From Bradyrhizobium quebecense (GTDB lineage Bacteria > Pseudomonadota > Alphaproteobacteria > Rhizobiales > Xanthobacteraceae): 64,000 bases of DNA. The position numbers were made by a program, and so were the translations under genes. Positions 56,244 to 64,000 of this stretch are shown piece after piece; the first letter of the stretch is position 1; every line of letters starts with the position of its first letter. The DNA lies in the NCBI RefSeq assembly GCF_013373795.3, contig NZ_CP088022.1, forward strand, positions 6,758,001 to 6,822,000, written 5' to 3'. Below the pieces are notes generated by a model that did not search any database, was not told the origin of the DNA, and worked only from the letters and a program-made list of their open reading frames with translations.

Positions 56244-59200
56244 TTACGCTTCAAATCGCTCGCGCGTTGATGCAGCGAGCCTTCCCAAGCCGAAGTGCTC
56301 CTGCATCCCGCGAATGATCTCCTCTTCTTCCTCCAGACCTTCGGCCCGCAGGATTTCGGCAAGGCCAGCGAGTTCCGGGAGTGGAATGTCGCCATGGTCA
56401 CGGCCGCCGGCGCCACGATAAGAAGTCTTGGAGACCACTTCGGCGTCCACAGGCCAGATAAGATGACGGTCGCCATCCCGGCTGCTCGGGAAGCGTCCCT
56501 TGCCCAGCGCTGCCCAAACTGTCTTCTGTACGACCTCACCGGAGCGCTGGAAACCGTGAGCTCGAGCGATGCGCTCTACGAGTACGTCGAAATAGATCGG
56601 AGCTTCCTGCGAGATCACATGATCAACCATGCGGCGTAGGTGGCCGCGGTAGGACGGCTCATAGAAACTTTCGCGATCGGGGCGAGCTACATCTTCAGGA
56701 TTGGCTTTCACATATGTACCTGGCGGCACTTCGCGGCTTGGATCGCTTGTTTCGGGCCCGCGGGCGTATCTCCGGAGCTCGACCTCGTCGCGGTCGTTAG
56801 CCGGCTGCGGCAGCGGTTGCGCCCGATCGTCAGCTACGGTCGGCGGCGCGGCTAGGACCGACGACACGGCGGGGCCATCATCCACATCATCGTTCGTTGG
56901 CACGGCGATCTCAGTGTCCGGTGCTGCGGTTGCTGTGGACGCCATCGCGCGAGATGCTCGGTCAGCTTCCAGGTCGGCAGTCAGGCGGGCGTGGAGCTTT
57001 TCCATCGCAGTGGCTGCATCCATCCACCACTCGGTGCTCCAGATACGCCTGATCCGCCAGCCAAGGTCGGTCAACACCATCTCGCGCAGTCGGTCGCGAT
57101 CGCGCGCCGTCGCCGAGCGGTGATAGGTGGCGCCGTCACATTCGACACCCGCGAGGTAACGCCCCGGGAAGTCCGGATGCACCACCCCAAGGTCGATACG
57201 AAAGAAAGAGACGCCGACCTGGGAATGAACTACCCAACCCTGCTCCTGGAGTGCTCGCATCACAGCATCTTCGAAGGGTGACTCGGTTCCGCGCCCTGTC
57301 GGTGAGAATGCTTCGGCGATGGCGCGCGCGCCGCTTTCGGCAAATTCCAGGAAGTGCTTAAAATCGACAACACCTTTCGCATTGGTGCGCCCAAGGTCGA
57401 TCTGCTCCGGCCGCAGGGTCGCGAATACGAGAAGCTCGCGCCGTGCGCGGGTCACTGCGACGTTTAGCCGGCGATGCCCGCCCTCACCGTTGAGCGACGA
57501 GATCTGGGCCGTGATACGTCCCGTCTTGTCGGGTCCAACCGCTACCGAGAAGATGATGATGTCGCGCTCGTCGCCTTGGATGTTCTCAATGTTCTTGACG
57601 AGAATCGGCTCCCTGGTCTGGTTCCGGTCGAAGTGCGGTTCGAGGGATGGATCGCTGCGGCGCTCTTGGTCGAGCATGTTCTCGATCAATCGCTGCTGTT
57701 CTGAGTTGAAAGTGACAACGCCAATCGAGTCCGAGGAGCTTTTTGCGCGCCTGACGATCTCTGCTACGACGGCGGCGGCCTCCTTGCGATTGACCTTGGC
57801 GCCGCCGCGTTCGTAAACACCATCTGCCACGTGGATGTAGCGCACAGCGGTGTCGCGAGTTACCGGCGACGGAAAAGTCATCAGCTCGCCGCGGTAGTAT
57901 TTTGCATTAGAGAACGCAATGAGGCTCTCGTGACGGCTACGATAATGCCAACTCAACCGCATGCTCGGTAGATTAGAAGCGAGGCACTCGTCGAGGATGC
58001 TCTGCTGGCTCTGGATAGTTGACCCGTCGTCGTCTTCGTCGTCGACGCCGCGCTGGCCAACGCTGGTCGGCGGCAACTGTTCGGGGTCACCCACGATGAC
58101 GACCTGACTGCCACGGGCGATGGCGCCAATCGCATCCCAAACTGGGATCTGCGAAGCCTCGTCGAAGATCACGACATCGAAGGGATTGGCGTCCGCCGGC
58201 AGGTACTGCGCGATCGACAGCGGGCTCATCATCACGCAAGGCGCAAGCTTAGTCAGAACGTTCGGAATACGTCCAAATAACTGGCGAAGAGGTATGTGCT
58301 TTGCCTTCTTATTGATTTCGCGTGCGAGCGTGCCCCATTCCGGATCCGCGCCAAAGTTCGTCTGGGTCGGCAGCGCAGTTCCGATACGCGCCTTAACGAT
58401 TTGGCGAGCAAGATCGCCAATCTTTTTGTCGGCCGCGACGAACCCCTCGATCGTGGCCTCGTGCTTCTGGGCAAGGAAGCTACTTAAGGTCTCGTCCTCG
58501 TTGACGATCGCTTCCGCGGTCCATCGCGCATAGGAGTATTCGAATGCACGGGTTATTTCCTGTCCCGCAATCCGCCCCTGCTCGACGGCATCGATCAGCG
58601 GAGAGAGGCCTGCCCCGCGCGCTCCCTGCGCAGCCGCCTGCCAGGTCGCCCATTGCGGGGCCTTGATGACGTTTGCCTTCCAACGCGCAGTCCGCTCGAG
58701 GAGCTTATCTATCCACCCCGTTTCGACGCTGATAATGCTCTCTGGTTCTTCAAGGCCGACGCAGGCACCAAGCGCACGAGCTGCCTCGCGCATCGCGGGG
58801 AAAGCCCTAGTCATAGCTTCGAATGCACGTCTCGCTTGTCCGCCGGGCCTAAACCTGGCCACGTCGCGATTCAGTTGGTCCGCGACGTAGGCGAGCAGGC
58901 GTTCGGGGGCCACATCGTCAAGCTTAACAGCGTCCACAACGTCACGCATGCTGTCCGCCCACAAAATCAAGCTGTCAAACCGAGCGACATCGGTCGCCGT
59001 CCCCCGCCAAAGACGCTCGATACCCGCGAATCGCGGTCTGATCATTGCGATCTCGCGCAGCAATATCGCGAGGTCCTGCATCACCACGATATCTCGACCG
59101 ATGTCATCCGGGACACCGCCGCTACAATAGGGTTCAAGTACAAGCCGGACTTTTTTCTTGCGGCTTCCGCGCATGACCATGTTGGAAGCGCAAGCCTCGA

Positions 59201-62177
59201 ACCAATCGCGTTGCAATTCCTCCAGGTCGAGATGAGTAGCCTTGAGATCGTACTCGGCCGAAAGCTCCGCCCTCTTGGCCTCCAATCTACGTACCGCGTC
59301 AGCTAGGTCCGACAGCGCGCGAACGTGTTCGAGGGCATCATCGGTCAAGAGTAATACGCCGTCGGCCGCATCGGCGTGCAGCATCACAGAGGCTAGCTTC
59401 ACCAGCTGAGGCAACAATCCGTCGGTAATGACCTGCTCGAGCCCAACCGATATGGCGAGGCCTTCGGCAGCCGTCTTTACTTCGATTAAAGCTGCCTGAA
59501 GGCGATCGACGTGTTGCTGCAGCGCCTGGACCCAAGCTGGATTCCATTTCGTTTGTTCGATACCCTGAAGCGGATGCGTGGCCGGATCGCCGACCGCTTG
59601 AAGCGCGGTTCGGATATCGGCGCATGTGTCTCGCATCCGTGCGAGCTCCGCCGGTGAATGCACCGTTCCAACCGGCCAGCTCAGTTCGATATCTGGAAGA
59701 CGGCCTCGATCGGCTACCACCCGGCCGAAGGCCTCATAGGCTGTCATGCCGTTTGCGCGCCGCCGGTGGAGCGCGGATACTAGCTTGTTCAGCTGGTCGC
59801 GCTTTGCCTTCAGATCGCCGGCGGCAGACGACCAATGTTCCTCCGTCACCTCGTCACGCTCGCGCCATGCGCTCGCCAGTTGCTCCAGAACGCTCGATTT
59901 TTGAGCCTTTGTGGAATGGACCTCGAGGCAGTAGCTGCCTAGCCCGATGGAATTCATGCGCTGCCGGACAACCTCTAGGGCGGCGGTCTTCTGAGAAACA
60001 AACAGGACTGTCTTTTGGTGGGCCAGACAGTTGGTGATCATGTTTGCAATCGTCTGGCTCTTGCCGGTTCCCGGCGGGCCAAACAGCACAAAATCCCCGC
60101 CGCGCTGGGCGGCAACGACGGCTGCGATCTGCGACGAATCGGCCGACAACGGCGTGAACAGGTCGGCTGGGTCGATGATTTGGTCTATCGTGTTGGCCAC
60201 GATAAAGGAGCTTCCCGAGCCCCCCGCATAAGTGTGCGTGGGCGTGTCTATCAGATGGCGAACCACCGGATTCCGCTTAAGGATGTCGGTGCGATCGATC
60301 AGATCCTTCCACATCAGGTATTTCGTGAAGGAGAGGGTCGCGAGCACAACTTGCTCGGTCACCTCCCAGCCCTTGATGTTTTTTACGTGCCGGCGGACGG
60401 ACCGCCATATCTCCGCGACGTCTATGCCCGAGCCGTCTTCTGGCAATTCATTTTCGAACTCCGGCATCGCCAGATCGAAGTCCTGTTTGAGCATTTGCAG
60501 CAGCGTCGGATTGAAGCGCGTTTCGTCTTCGTGCAGCGTCAACCTGAAGCCGGAGCGCACGCTCTTGCGTTCGAGCTGGACGGGGACGAGCACCACCGGT
60601 GCTCGATATGGCCCGGCTCCCTCGGAGGGAGTCCATTTGAGGAACCCCAGACAAAGGTAGAGGACGTTCGCGCCTCCTTCCTCGAAGGCAAGTTTCGAAC
60701 CCCGATAAAGGTCGGTCAGGCGGCCATCGACTTCGGTTTCGAGAACGCTGGTGTGCAGGTCGCCGCGCCCCATTGCGTCCAGAAGGAAGTCCTTGCGGAC
60801 GTCGTCGTCCCGCCGTTCCCCCAACAGCGTACTATCGCGGCCATCGCTGCCATCGAGAATGCCCGTCCTGCCGAGCAGCTTAAATTTAGCTCCGCTGGCG
60901 AGTTGGTCCTCGAGCCTTGAGGCGTCGGGACACTCGATGGCGATAGTCGACTTCGTGTCCTTGAAATTGAGTAGCTTATTCCGCAAGGAGAGGTCGAGGA
61001 GGTTTCTTTTCCAAGTCTCGAGTCGATCAAGCGGTTTACCCGGAGTGGCCTCGCGTCGCTTGTCCAGCTCCTCCTCAAACAGCGGCGTTTCGCCGACCTC
61101 CTGAGCGACTGGCGCTGCTGTCGCAGGCGTGATCGCTGGCTCGTTGGAGTCCGAAAGGTCGAGCGACCGAATCTTGGCGCTCCTCGCCCGACGCACGTCG
61201 ATCGCGAGTTCGAAGGCCACGGCGGCTTCCTCGGCAACCAGCTTCTTACCTGCTTCGACCGCTTGCTTGAACCGCCCTGGGGTAGCGCCCGTCAGAAGTG
61301 TCGTCTCGACTAAGACCATCTCATCGAGCTGAACTCGCTTTCGCAGCAGCTGCGGATCGTCGATCACGAAAGTCGAGAAATCCTCATCGACTAACCAGAC
61401 ACCCACGAACGCGTGTCCCTCTGTCAATACTAGGATGGGGTTGAGGCCAGCCTGTTCGAGGCAAGAGGCGTAAAGCAGCGTCAGATCGAGACAGGTGCCG
61501 ACCTTTCGTGAAAGGATGTCGCTTGGGCCACGGACTTGCTGCCCAGAACGCTCAAAGCTCATGGGCGGCAACACATAAGCAATGCCGTGAGAAACCAGTG
61601 CCGCCCAAATGGCGTCGGCGATTTCCCAGGCGCGCGCCTTAGTCCCCTTTCGGTAACCGTCCATGGCATCGCTGCGGCCGGCCGCGGCTAGCTTTCCGGA
61701 CGCCTCGCGAAGAATAACGTCCACACTCGGATCGGTCGGACGGACGAAAGCGGCAAGAAGTTCGGGCGCCGAATTGATTCCGCCCCAGTGAGATGGCGGA
61801 AGGAGATCGATGTCCAGGGTATGCTCAGCAACGGTCTCGCCCGCGGCCTGAACGCGAACGCGCAGCTCCCCCCGGCGCGAGGCGTTAATCCCGGCCAGAA
61901 ACGCAGGGTCGAGCTTAAAATCGAGGCTGCGAATGTGATGTGTGGCGCTATCCGAGATGCGTTCTACACGCCACACACTCGGGGTGAGAAACGGCGGCTC
62001 AGCGGAAAGGTGAACCGAAATGTCCGTCAGGTCGCGACCTAGTCTATTTTCCAAAGCCAATTCGCGAACAATCGGGATCGCGTTCTGATAGAAGGCGATG
62101 TTGACCTGGTGCGCCGCGACGCAAGTGACCTTTAGTCCCTTGGCCGTTTCCCCTTCCGCCTCGATGGTCTCCGCCAT
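56244..62177 (-). CDS. Giant DUF4011 / SF1 helicase / nuclease / DUF3320 protein
   Basis: 1977 residues. Near 227-255 a transglutaminase-like core (VGTCLDLTLLYASCLEQAGL, then TEGHAFVGVW and VIDDPQ); DUF4011 start RLETWKRNLLDLSLRNKLLN near 386. Walker A GPPGTGKSQTIANM near 699, Walker B VVIFDEASQIP near 1337, WHYRSRHESLI near 1409, VAVTRARRELL. Nuclease core EDAVMRALQEQGWVV near 1640 and GVECDGATYH near 1679 is MTES_1575/Vsr-like. DUF3320 follows (YFDVLVERIARAHGF). Such helicase-nucleases are defence candidates (inference). Start 62177 has GGGGG about 9 bases upstream. The last codon GCG and TAA stop come from the IS66 insertion; the undisturbed gene ended ERFEAATRE. Confidence 0.85.
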   Translation of the reverse strand: MAETIEAEGETAKGLKVTCVAAHQVNIAFYQNAIPIVRELALENRLGRDLTDISVHLSAEPPFLTPSVWRVERISDSATHHIRSLDFKLDPAFLAGINASRRGELRVRVQAAGETVAEHTLDIDLLPPSHWGGINSAPELLAAFVRPTDPSVDVILREASGKLAAAGRSDAMDGYRKGTKARAWEIADAIWAALVSHGIAYVLPPMSFERSGQQVRGPSDILSRKVGTCLDLTLLYASCLEQAGLNPILVLTEGHAFVGVWLVDEDFSTFVIDDPQLLRKRVQLDEMVLVETTLLTGATPGRFKQAVEAGKKLVAEEAAVAFELAIDVRRARSAKIRSLDLSDSNEPAITPATAAPVAQEVGETPLFEEELDKRREATPGKPLDRLETWKRNLLDLSLRNKLLNFKDTKSTIAIECPDASRLEDQLASGAKFKLLGRTGILDGSDGRDSTLLGERRDDDVRKDFLLDAMGRGDLHTSVLETEVDGRLTDLYRGSKLAFEEGGANVLYLCLGFLKWTPSEGAGPYRAPVVLVPVQLERKSVRSGFRLTLHEDETRFNPTLLQMLKQDFDLAMPEFENELPEDGSGIDVAEIWRSVRRHVKNIKGWEVTEQVVLATLSFTKYLMWKDLIDRTDILKRNPVVRHLIDTPTHTYAGGSGSSFIVANTIDQIIDPADLFTPLSADSSQIAAVVAAQRGGDFVLFGPPGTGKSQTIANMITNCLAHQKTVLFVSQKTAALEVVRQRMNSIGLGSYCLEVHSTKAQKSSVLEQLASAWRERDEVTEEHWSSAAGDLKAKRDQLNKLVSALHRRRANGMTAYEAFGRVVADRGRLPDIELSWPVGTVHSPAELARMRDTCADIRTALQAVGDPATHPLQGIEQTKWNPAWVQALQQHVDRLQAALIEVKTAAEGLAISVGLEQVITDGLLPQLVKLASVMLHADAADGVLLLTDDALEHVRALSDLADAVRRLEAKRAELSAEYDLKATHLDLEELQRDWFEACASNMVMRGSRKKKVRLVLEPYCSGGVPDDIGRDIVVMQDLAILLREIAMIRPRFAGIERLWRGTATDVARFDSLILWADSMRDVVDAVKLDDVAPERLLAYVADQLNRDVARFRPGGQARRAFEAMTRAFPAMREAARALGACVGLEEPESIISVETGWIDKLLERTARWKANVIKAPQWATWQAAAQGARGAGLSPLIDAVEQGRIAGQEITRAFEYSYARWTAEAIVNEDETLSSFLAQKHEATIEGFVAADKKIGDLARQIVKARIGTALPTQTNFGADPEWGTLAREINKKAKHIPLRQLFGRIPNVLTKLAPCVMMSPLSIAQYLPADANPFDVVIFDEASQIPVWDAIGAIARGSQVVIVGDPEQLPPTSVGQRGVDDEDDDGSTIQSQQSILDECLASNLPSMRLSWHYRSRHESLIAFSNAKYYRGELMTFPSPVTRDTAVRYIHVADGVYERGGAKVNRKEAAAVVAEIVRRAKSSSDSIGVVTFNSEQQRLIENMLDQERRSDPSLEPHFDRNQTREPILVKNIENIQGDERDIIIFSVAVGPDKTGRITAQISSLNGEGGHRRLNVAVTRARRELLVFATLRPEQIDLGRTNAKGVVDFKHFLEFAESGARAIAEAFSPTGRGTESPFEDAVMRALQEQGWVVHSQVGVSFFRIDLGVVHPDFPGRYLAGVECDGATYHRSATARDRDRLREMVLTDLGWRIRRIWSTEWWMDAATAMEKLHARLTADLEADRASRAMASTATAAPDTEIAVPTNDDVDDGPAVSSVLAAPPTVADDRAQPLPQPANDRDEVELRRYARGPETSDPSREVPPGTYVKANPEDVARPDRESFYEPSYRGHLRRMVDHVISQEAPIYFDVLVERIARAHGFQRSGEVVQKTVWAALGKGRFPSSRDGDRHLIWPVDAEVVSKTSYRGAGGRDHGDIPLPELAGLAEILRAEGLEEEEEIIRGMQEHFGLGRLAASTRERFEA

Positions 62178-62268
62178 ATTCTTGTGCCCCCAGTAGTGGG
62201 CCACATTCTAGCAATAATTGATCGAAGGAGGAAAGTTCTACCCGAAACAGGCAGCCGGCGGATCCAGA

Positions 62269-62547
62269 TCAAAGGATAGCATGCGACTTTAGGCTAGCGC
62301 TCCGAAATCCCGCCGCGTCCCCGTGATCGTCGCTTAGCCAAAGTTCTGACAGCGCGGCCCATAGCTCGTGAAATGACATTCCCCGCTCTGCTGATCGAGC
62401 GGTGATTTTGGAGACAAGCTCCGAGATCGGGTCACCTTCCAAGTGCATCAGGGCCGGATGTCGCGTCTCCCCGCCTGAATGGACATAGTAGATTTCGTTC
62501 AGAACCGACCGAACACGATAAGCCGCTTCGCTGGGAGGCACTCCCAC
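62269..62547 (-). CDS. Hypothetical protein upstream of the helicase gene (92 aa)
   Basis: GTG start 62547 with AGGGAG about 12 bases upstream. It reads MGVPPSEAAYRVRSVLNEIY and contains ITARSAERGMSFHELWAALS then ELWLSDDHGDAAGFR. Soluble, function unknown. It is 91 bases upstream of the helicase gene and the IS21 element ends close to its 5' side, so the gene may be trimmed. Confidence 0.5.
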   Translation of the reverse strand: MGVPPSEAAYRVRSVLNEIYYVHSGGETRHPALMHLEGDPISELVSKITARSAERGMSFHELWAALSELWLSDDHGDAAGFRSASLKSHAIL

Positions 62548-62575
62548 CGGGGGCTAAGCTCCCTTTCGTTCGGCT

Positions 62576-64000
62576 CGTGTGTGTTTCGGCATGGAATAAG
62601 GACCCCCGTTTCGGGGTGATCGGCATCCAATCGGGACCCCGGGATAAGGGTCCACAGTGGCTTCCATCGAGTCATGGAAGCCGAGGTTGGGATGCTGGTG
62701 GTGGAGACGATTGGTAAGATCCGTCGCGCCTACTTTGTTGATGGTCGTCCGATCAAGGCGATCTGCCGAGAACTTGGCGTATCGCGGAAGGTGGTTCGCA
62801 AGGTCATTCGTTCTCAAGCGACGGAGTTCCGGTACGAGCGCGAGACGCAGCCGCTCCCGAAGATGGGTGCCTGGAGTGCCGAGCTTGATCGGTTGCTGGC
62901 AGGGAATGAGAGCAAGGCGGCGCGGGAACGGCTGACGCTGATCCGGCTATTCGAGGAACTCCGCGGCCTGGGTTATGCCGGCGGCTATGATGCGGTTCGT
63001 CGATACGCCCGACGGTGGACCAAGGAACGCGGCACCTCGACAGCGTCGGCTTATGTGCCGCTGAGCTTTGCACCAGGCGAAGCCTACCAGTTCGACTGGA
63101 GCCACGAGGTGGTCCTGCTGAGCGGCACCACGGTGATGGTGAAGGCTGCTCATGTTCGGCTCTGTCACAGTCGCATGCTGTTCGTGCGGGCCTATCCGCG
63201 GGAGACGCAGGAGATGGTGTTCGACGCCCACGACCGGGCATTCGCCCTGTTCAAAGGCACCTGCACCCGCGGCATCTACGACAACATGAAGACCGCGGTG
63301 GAGACGATCTTTGTCGGTAAAGGCCGTCTCTACAATCGCCGCTTCCTGCAGATGTGCAGCCACTATCTGGTCGATCCGGTCGCCTGTACGCCAGCGTCGG
63401 GCTGGGAGAAGGGGCAGGTCGAGAACCAGGTCGGGCTGGTCCGGGAGCGCTTCTTCACGCCGCGGCTGCGGTTCAAAAACCTCGACGAGTTAAACGCCTG
63501 GCTGCTCGACAAGTGCATCGCCTACGCCAAGGCTCATCGCCATCCGGAGCTGGTCGATCAGACGATCTGGGACGTGTTCGAAGCCGAACGCCCCAAACTC
63601 GTTCCCTATGCCGGCCGCTTCGACGGCTTCCATGCGGTGACAGCATCGGTCTCGAAGACCTGCCTGGTGCGCTTCGACAACAACAAGTACTCGGTCGCAG
63701 CCAGTGCAGTCGGACGACCGGTCGAGGTTCAAGCCTATGCCGATCGCATCGTGATCCGTCAGGATGGACGTATCGTTGCCGAGCACCCGCGATCCTTTGG
63801 CCGCGGCGATACCGTCTACGACCCCTGGCATTATGTGCCGGTGCTCGCCCGCAAACCCGGCGCCTTGCGCAACGGTGCTCCCTTCAAAGACTGGGTGCTG
63901 CCGGCCGCGATCGAGCGGATCCGGCGCAAGCTGGCCAGCACCGACGATGGCAATCGGCAGATGGTCGACATCCTCACCGCGGTGCTGACTGACGGTCTGT
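62576..64000 (+). mobile_element. IS21-family element, cut by the window edge
   Basis: The left end is near 62,576 by inference, marked by TGTGTGTTTCGGCATGGAAT and related GGACCCC repeats before istA. The right end and istB are outside the window. Confidence 0.7.
62674..64000 (+). CDS. istA: IS21 transposase IstA (3' partial)
   Basis: The 442 visible codons begin MEAEVGMLVVETIGKIRRAY and keep one frame to the last base. HTH IKAICRELGVSRKVVRKVIR, then the DDE core: FDWSHEVVLLSG, IYDNMKTAVETIF and ASGWEKGQVENQVG give Asp, Asp, Glu. IstA normally has about 500 residues. It acts with IstB, which should follow beyond the edge. Confidence 0.93.
   Translation, partial: MEAEVGMLVVETIGKIRRAYFVDGRPIKAICRELGVSRKVVRKVIRSQATEFRYERETQPLPKMGAWSAELDRLLAGNESKAARERLTLIRLFEELRGLGYAGGYDAVRRYARRWTKERGTSTASAYVPLSFAPGEAYQFDWSHEVVLLSGTTVMVKAAHVRLCHSRMLFVRAYPRETQEMVFDAHDRAFALFKGTCTRGIYDNMKTAVETIFVGKGRLYNRRFLQMCSHYLVDPVACTPASGWEKGQVENQVGLVRERFFTPRLRFKNLDELNAWLLDKCIAYAKAHRHPELVDQTIWDVFEAERPKLVPYAGRFDGFHAVTASVSKTCLVRFDNNKYSVAASAVGRPVEVQAYADRIVIRQDGRIVAEHPRSFGRGDTVYDPWHYVPVLARKPGALRNGAPFKDWVLPAAIERIRRKLASTDDGNRQMVDILTAVLTDGL

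Larger units (their letters stand above)
53667..56247 (-). mobile_element. Complete IS66-family element with target duplication
   Basis: 2,581 bases. Terminal inverted repeats of 22 bases, GTAAGCGCGATTTTCTTCGC plus AC at the left and GTAAGCGCGAATTTCTCCGC plus AC (complement) at the right, with three mismatches. Perfect 8-base duplications GCTTCAAA flank both ends (53,659-53,666 and 56,248-56,255). It contains tnpA, tnpB and tnpC and interrupts the last codons of the giant helicase gene. Confidence 0.95.

Overview
The window looks like a chromosomal segment of a high-GC alphaproteobacterium of the Bradyrhizobium/Rhodopseudomonas group. The support is the gene order addB-addA-trxA, folC-accD-trpA-trpB-trpF, ihfB-sppA-rpsA, cmk-aroA and lptC-lptA-lptB-rpoN-hpf-ptsN, a ROSE-type RNA thermometer in front of a small heat-shock gene, and dispersed intergenic palindromes. 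This assignment rests on recalled family and synteny knowledge, not a search.

Bases 1-19,900 are a conserved core: recombination repair (addB, cut by the window edge, and addA), thioredoxin, a metallophosphoesterase, folC/accD, the end of tryptophan synthesis, IHF-beta, SppA, ribosomal protein S1, CMP kinase and AroA. Most neighbours overlap by 4-7 bases. A tRNA-Ala(GGC) at 19,963 opens a mixed stretch: a frameshifted GIY-YIG gene beside a large palindrome, an ohrR/ohr peroxide pair, a CoA-transferase, and a complete ugpBAEC glycerol-3-phosphate importer with a PHO-box-like site. Then come hsp20 with its ROSE leader and a DUF1150 gene.

Bases 28,800-37,600 are accessory and partly decayed. 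A sugar/carboxylate-type MFS transporter, a saccharopine-dehydrogenase-like reductase and an acyl-CoA synthetase each carry one frameshift or stop. Intact genes here are a cytochrome P460, several very small proteins, an SDR oxidoreductase and a TetR regulator with three palindromic sites. Bases 37,700-46,100 return to core: ptsN, hpf, rpoN, lptB, lptA, lptC, rnd and an MFS transporter.

Bases 46,300-64,000 form a genomic island, visibly AT-richer up to about 53 kb. It holds a minus-strand module led by an AvcD-like antiphage cytidine deaminase (49,474-51,036), a small ORF, a SocA/Panacea (DUF4065) protein and an unknown 264-residue protein, with an IS5-type element inserted between the last two. 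A near-identical direct repeat of about 36-42 bases brackets this module (46,600 and 51,083). Next are a secreted beta-barrel-like protein, remnants of an IS66 transposase and a reductase, and a complete IS66 element (53,667-56,247) with a perfect 8-base target duplication. That IS66 sits in the last codons of a giant helicase-nuclease gene (DUF4011 / SF1 helicase / MTES_1575-type nuclease / DUF3320), which it shortens by only four residues. An IS21-type element runs off the right edge. The likeliest new biology is this defence island, above all the repeat-bracketed AvcD-Panacea module and the giant helicase-nuclease with a transglutaminase-like N-terminal domain.
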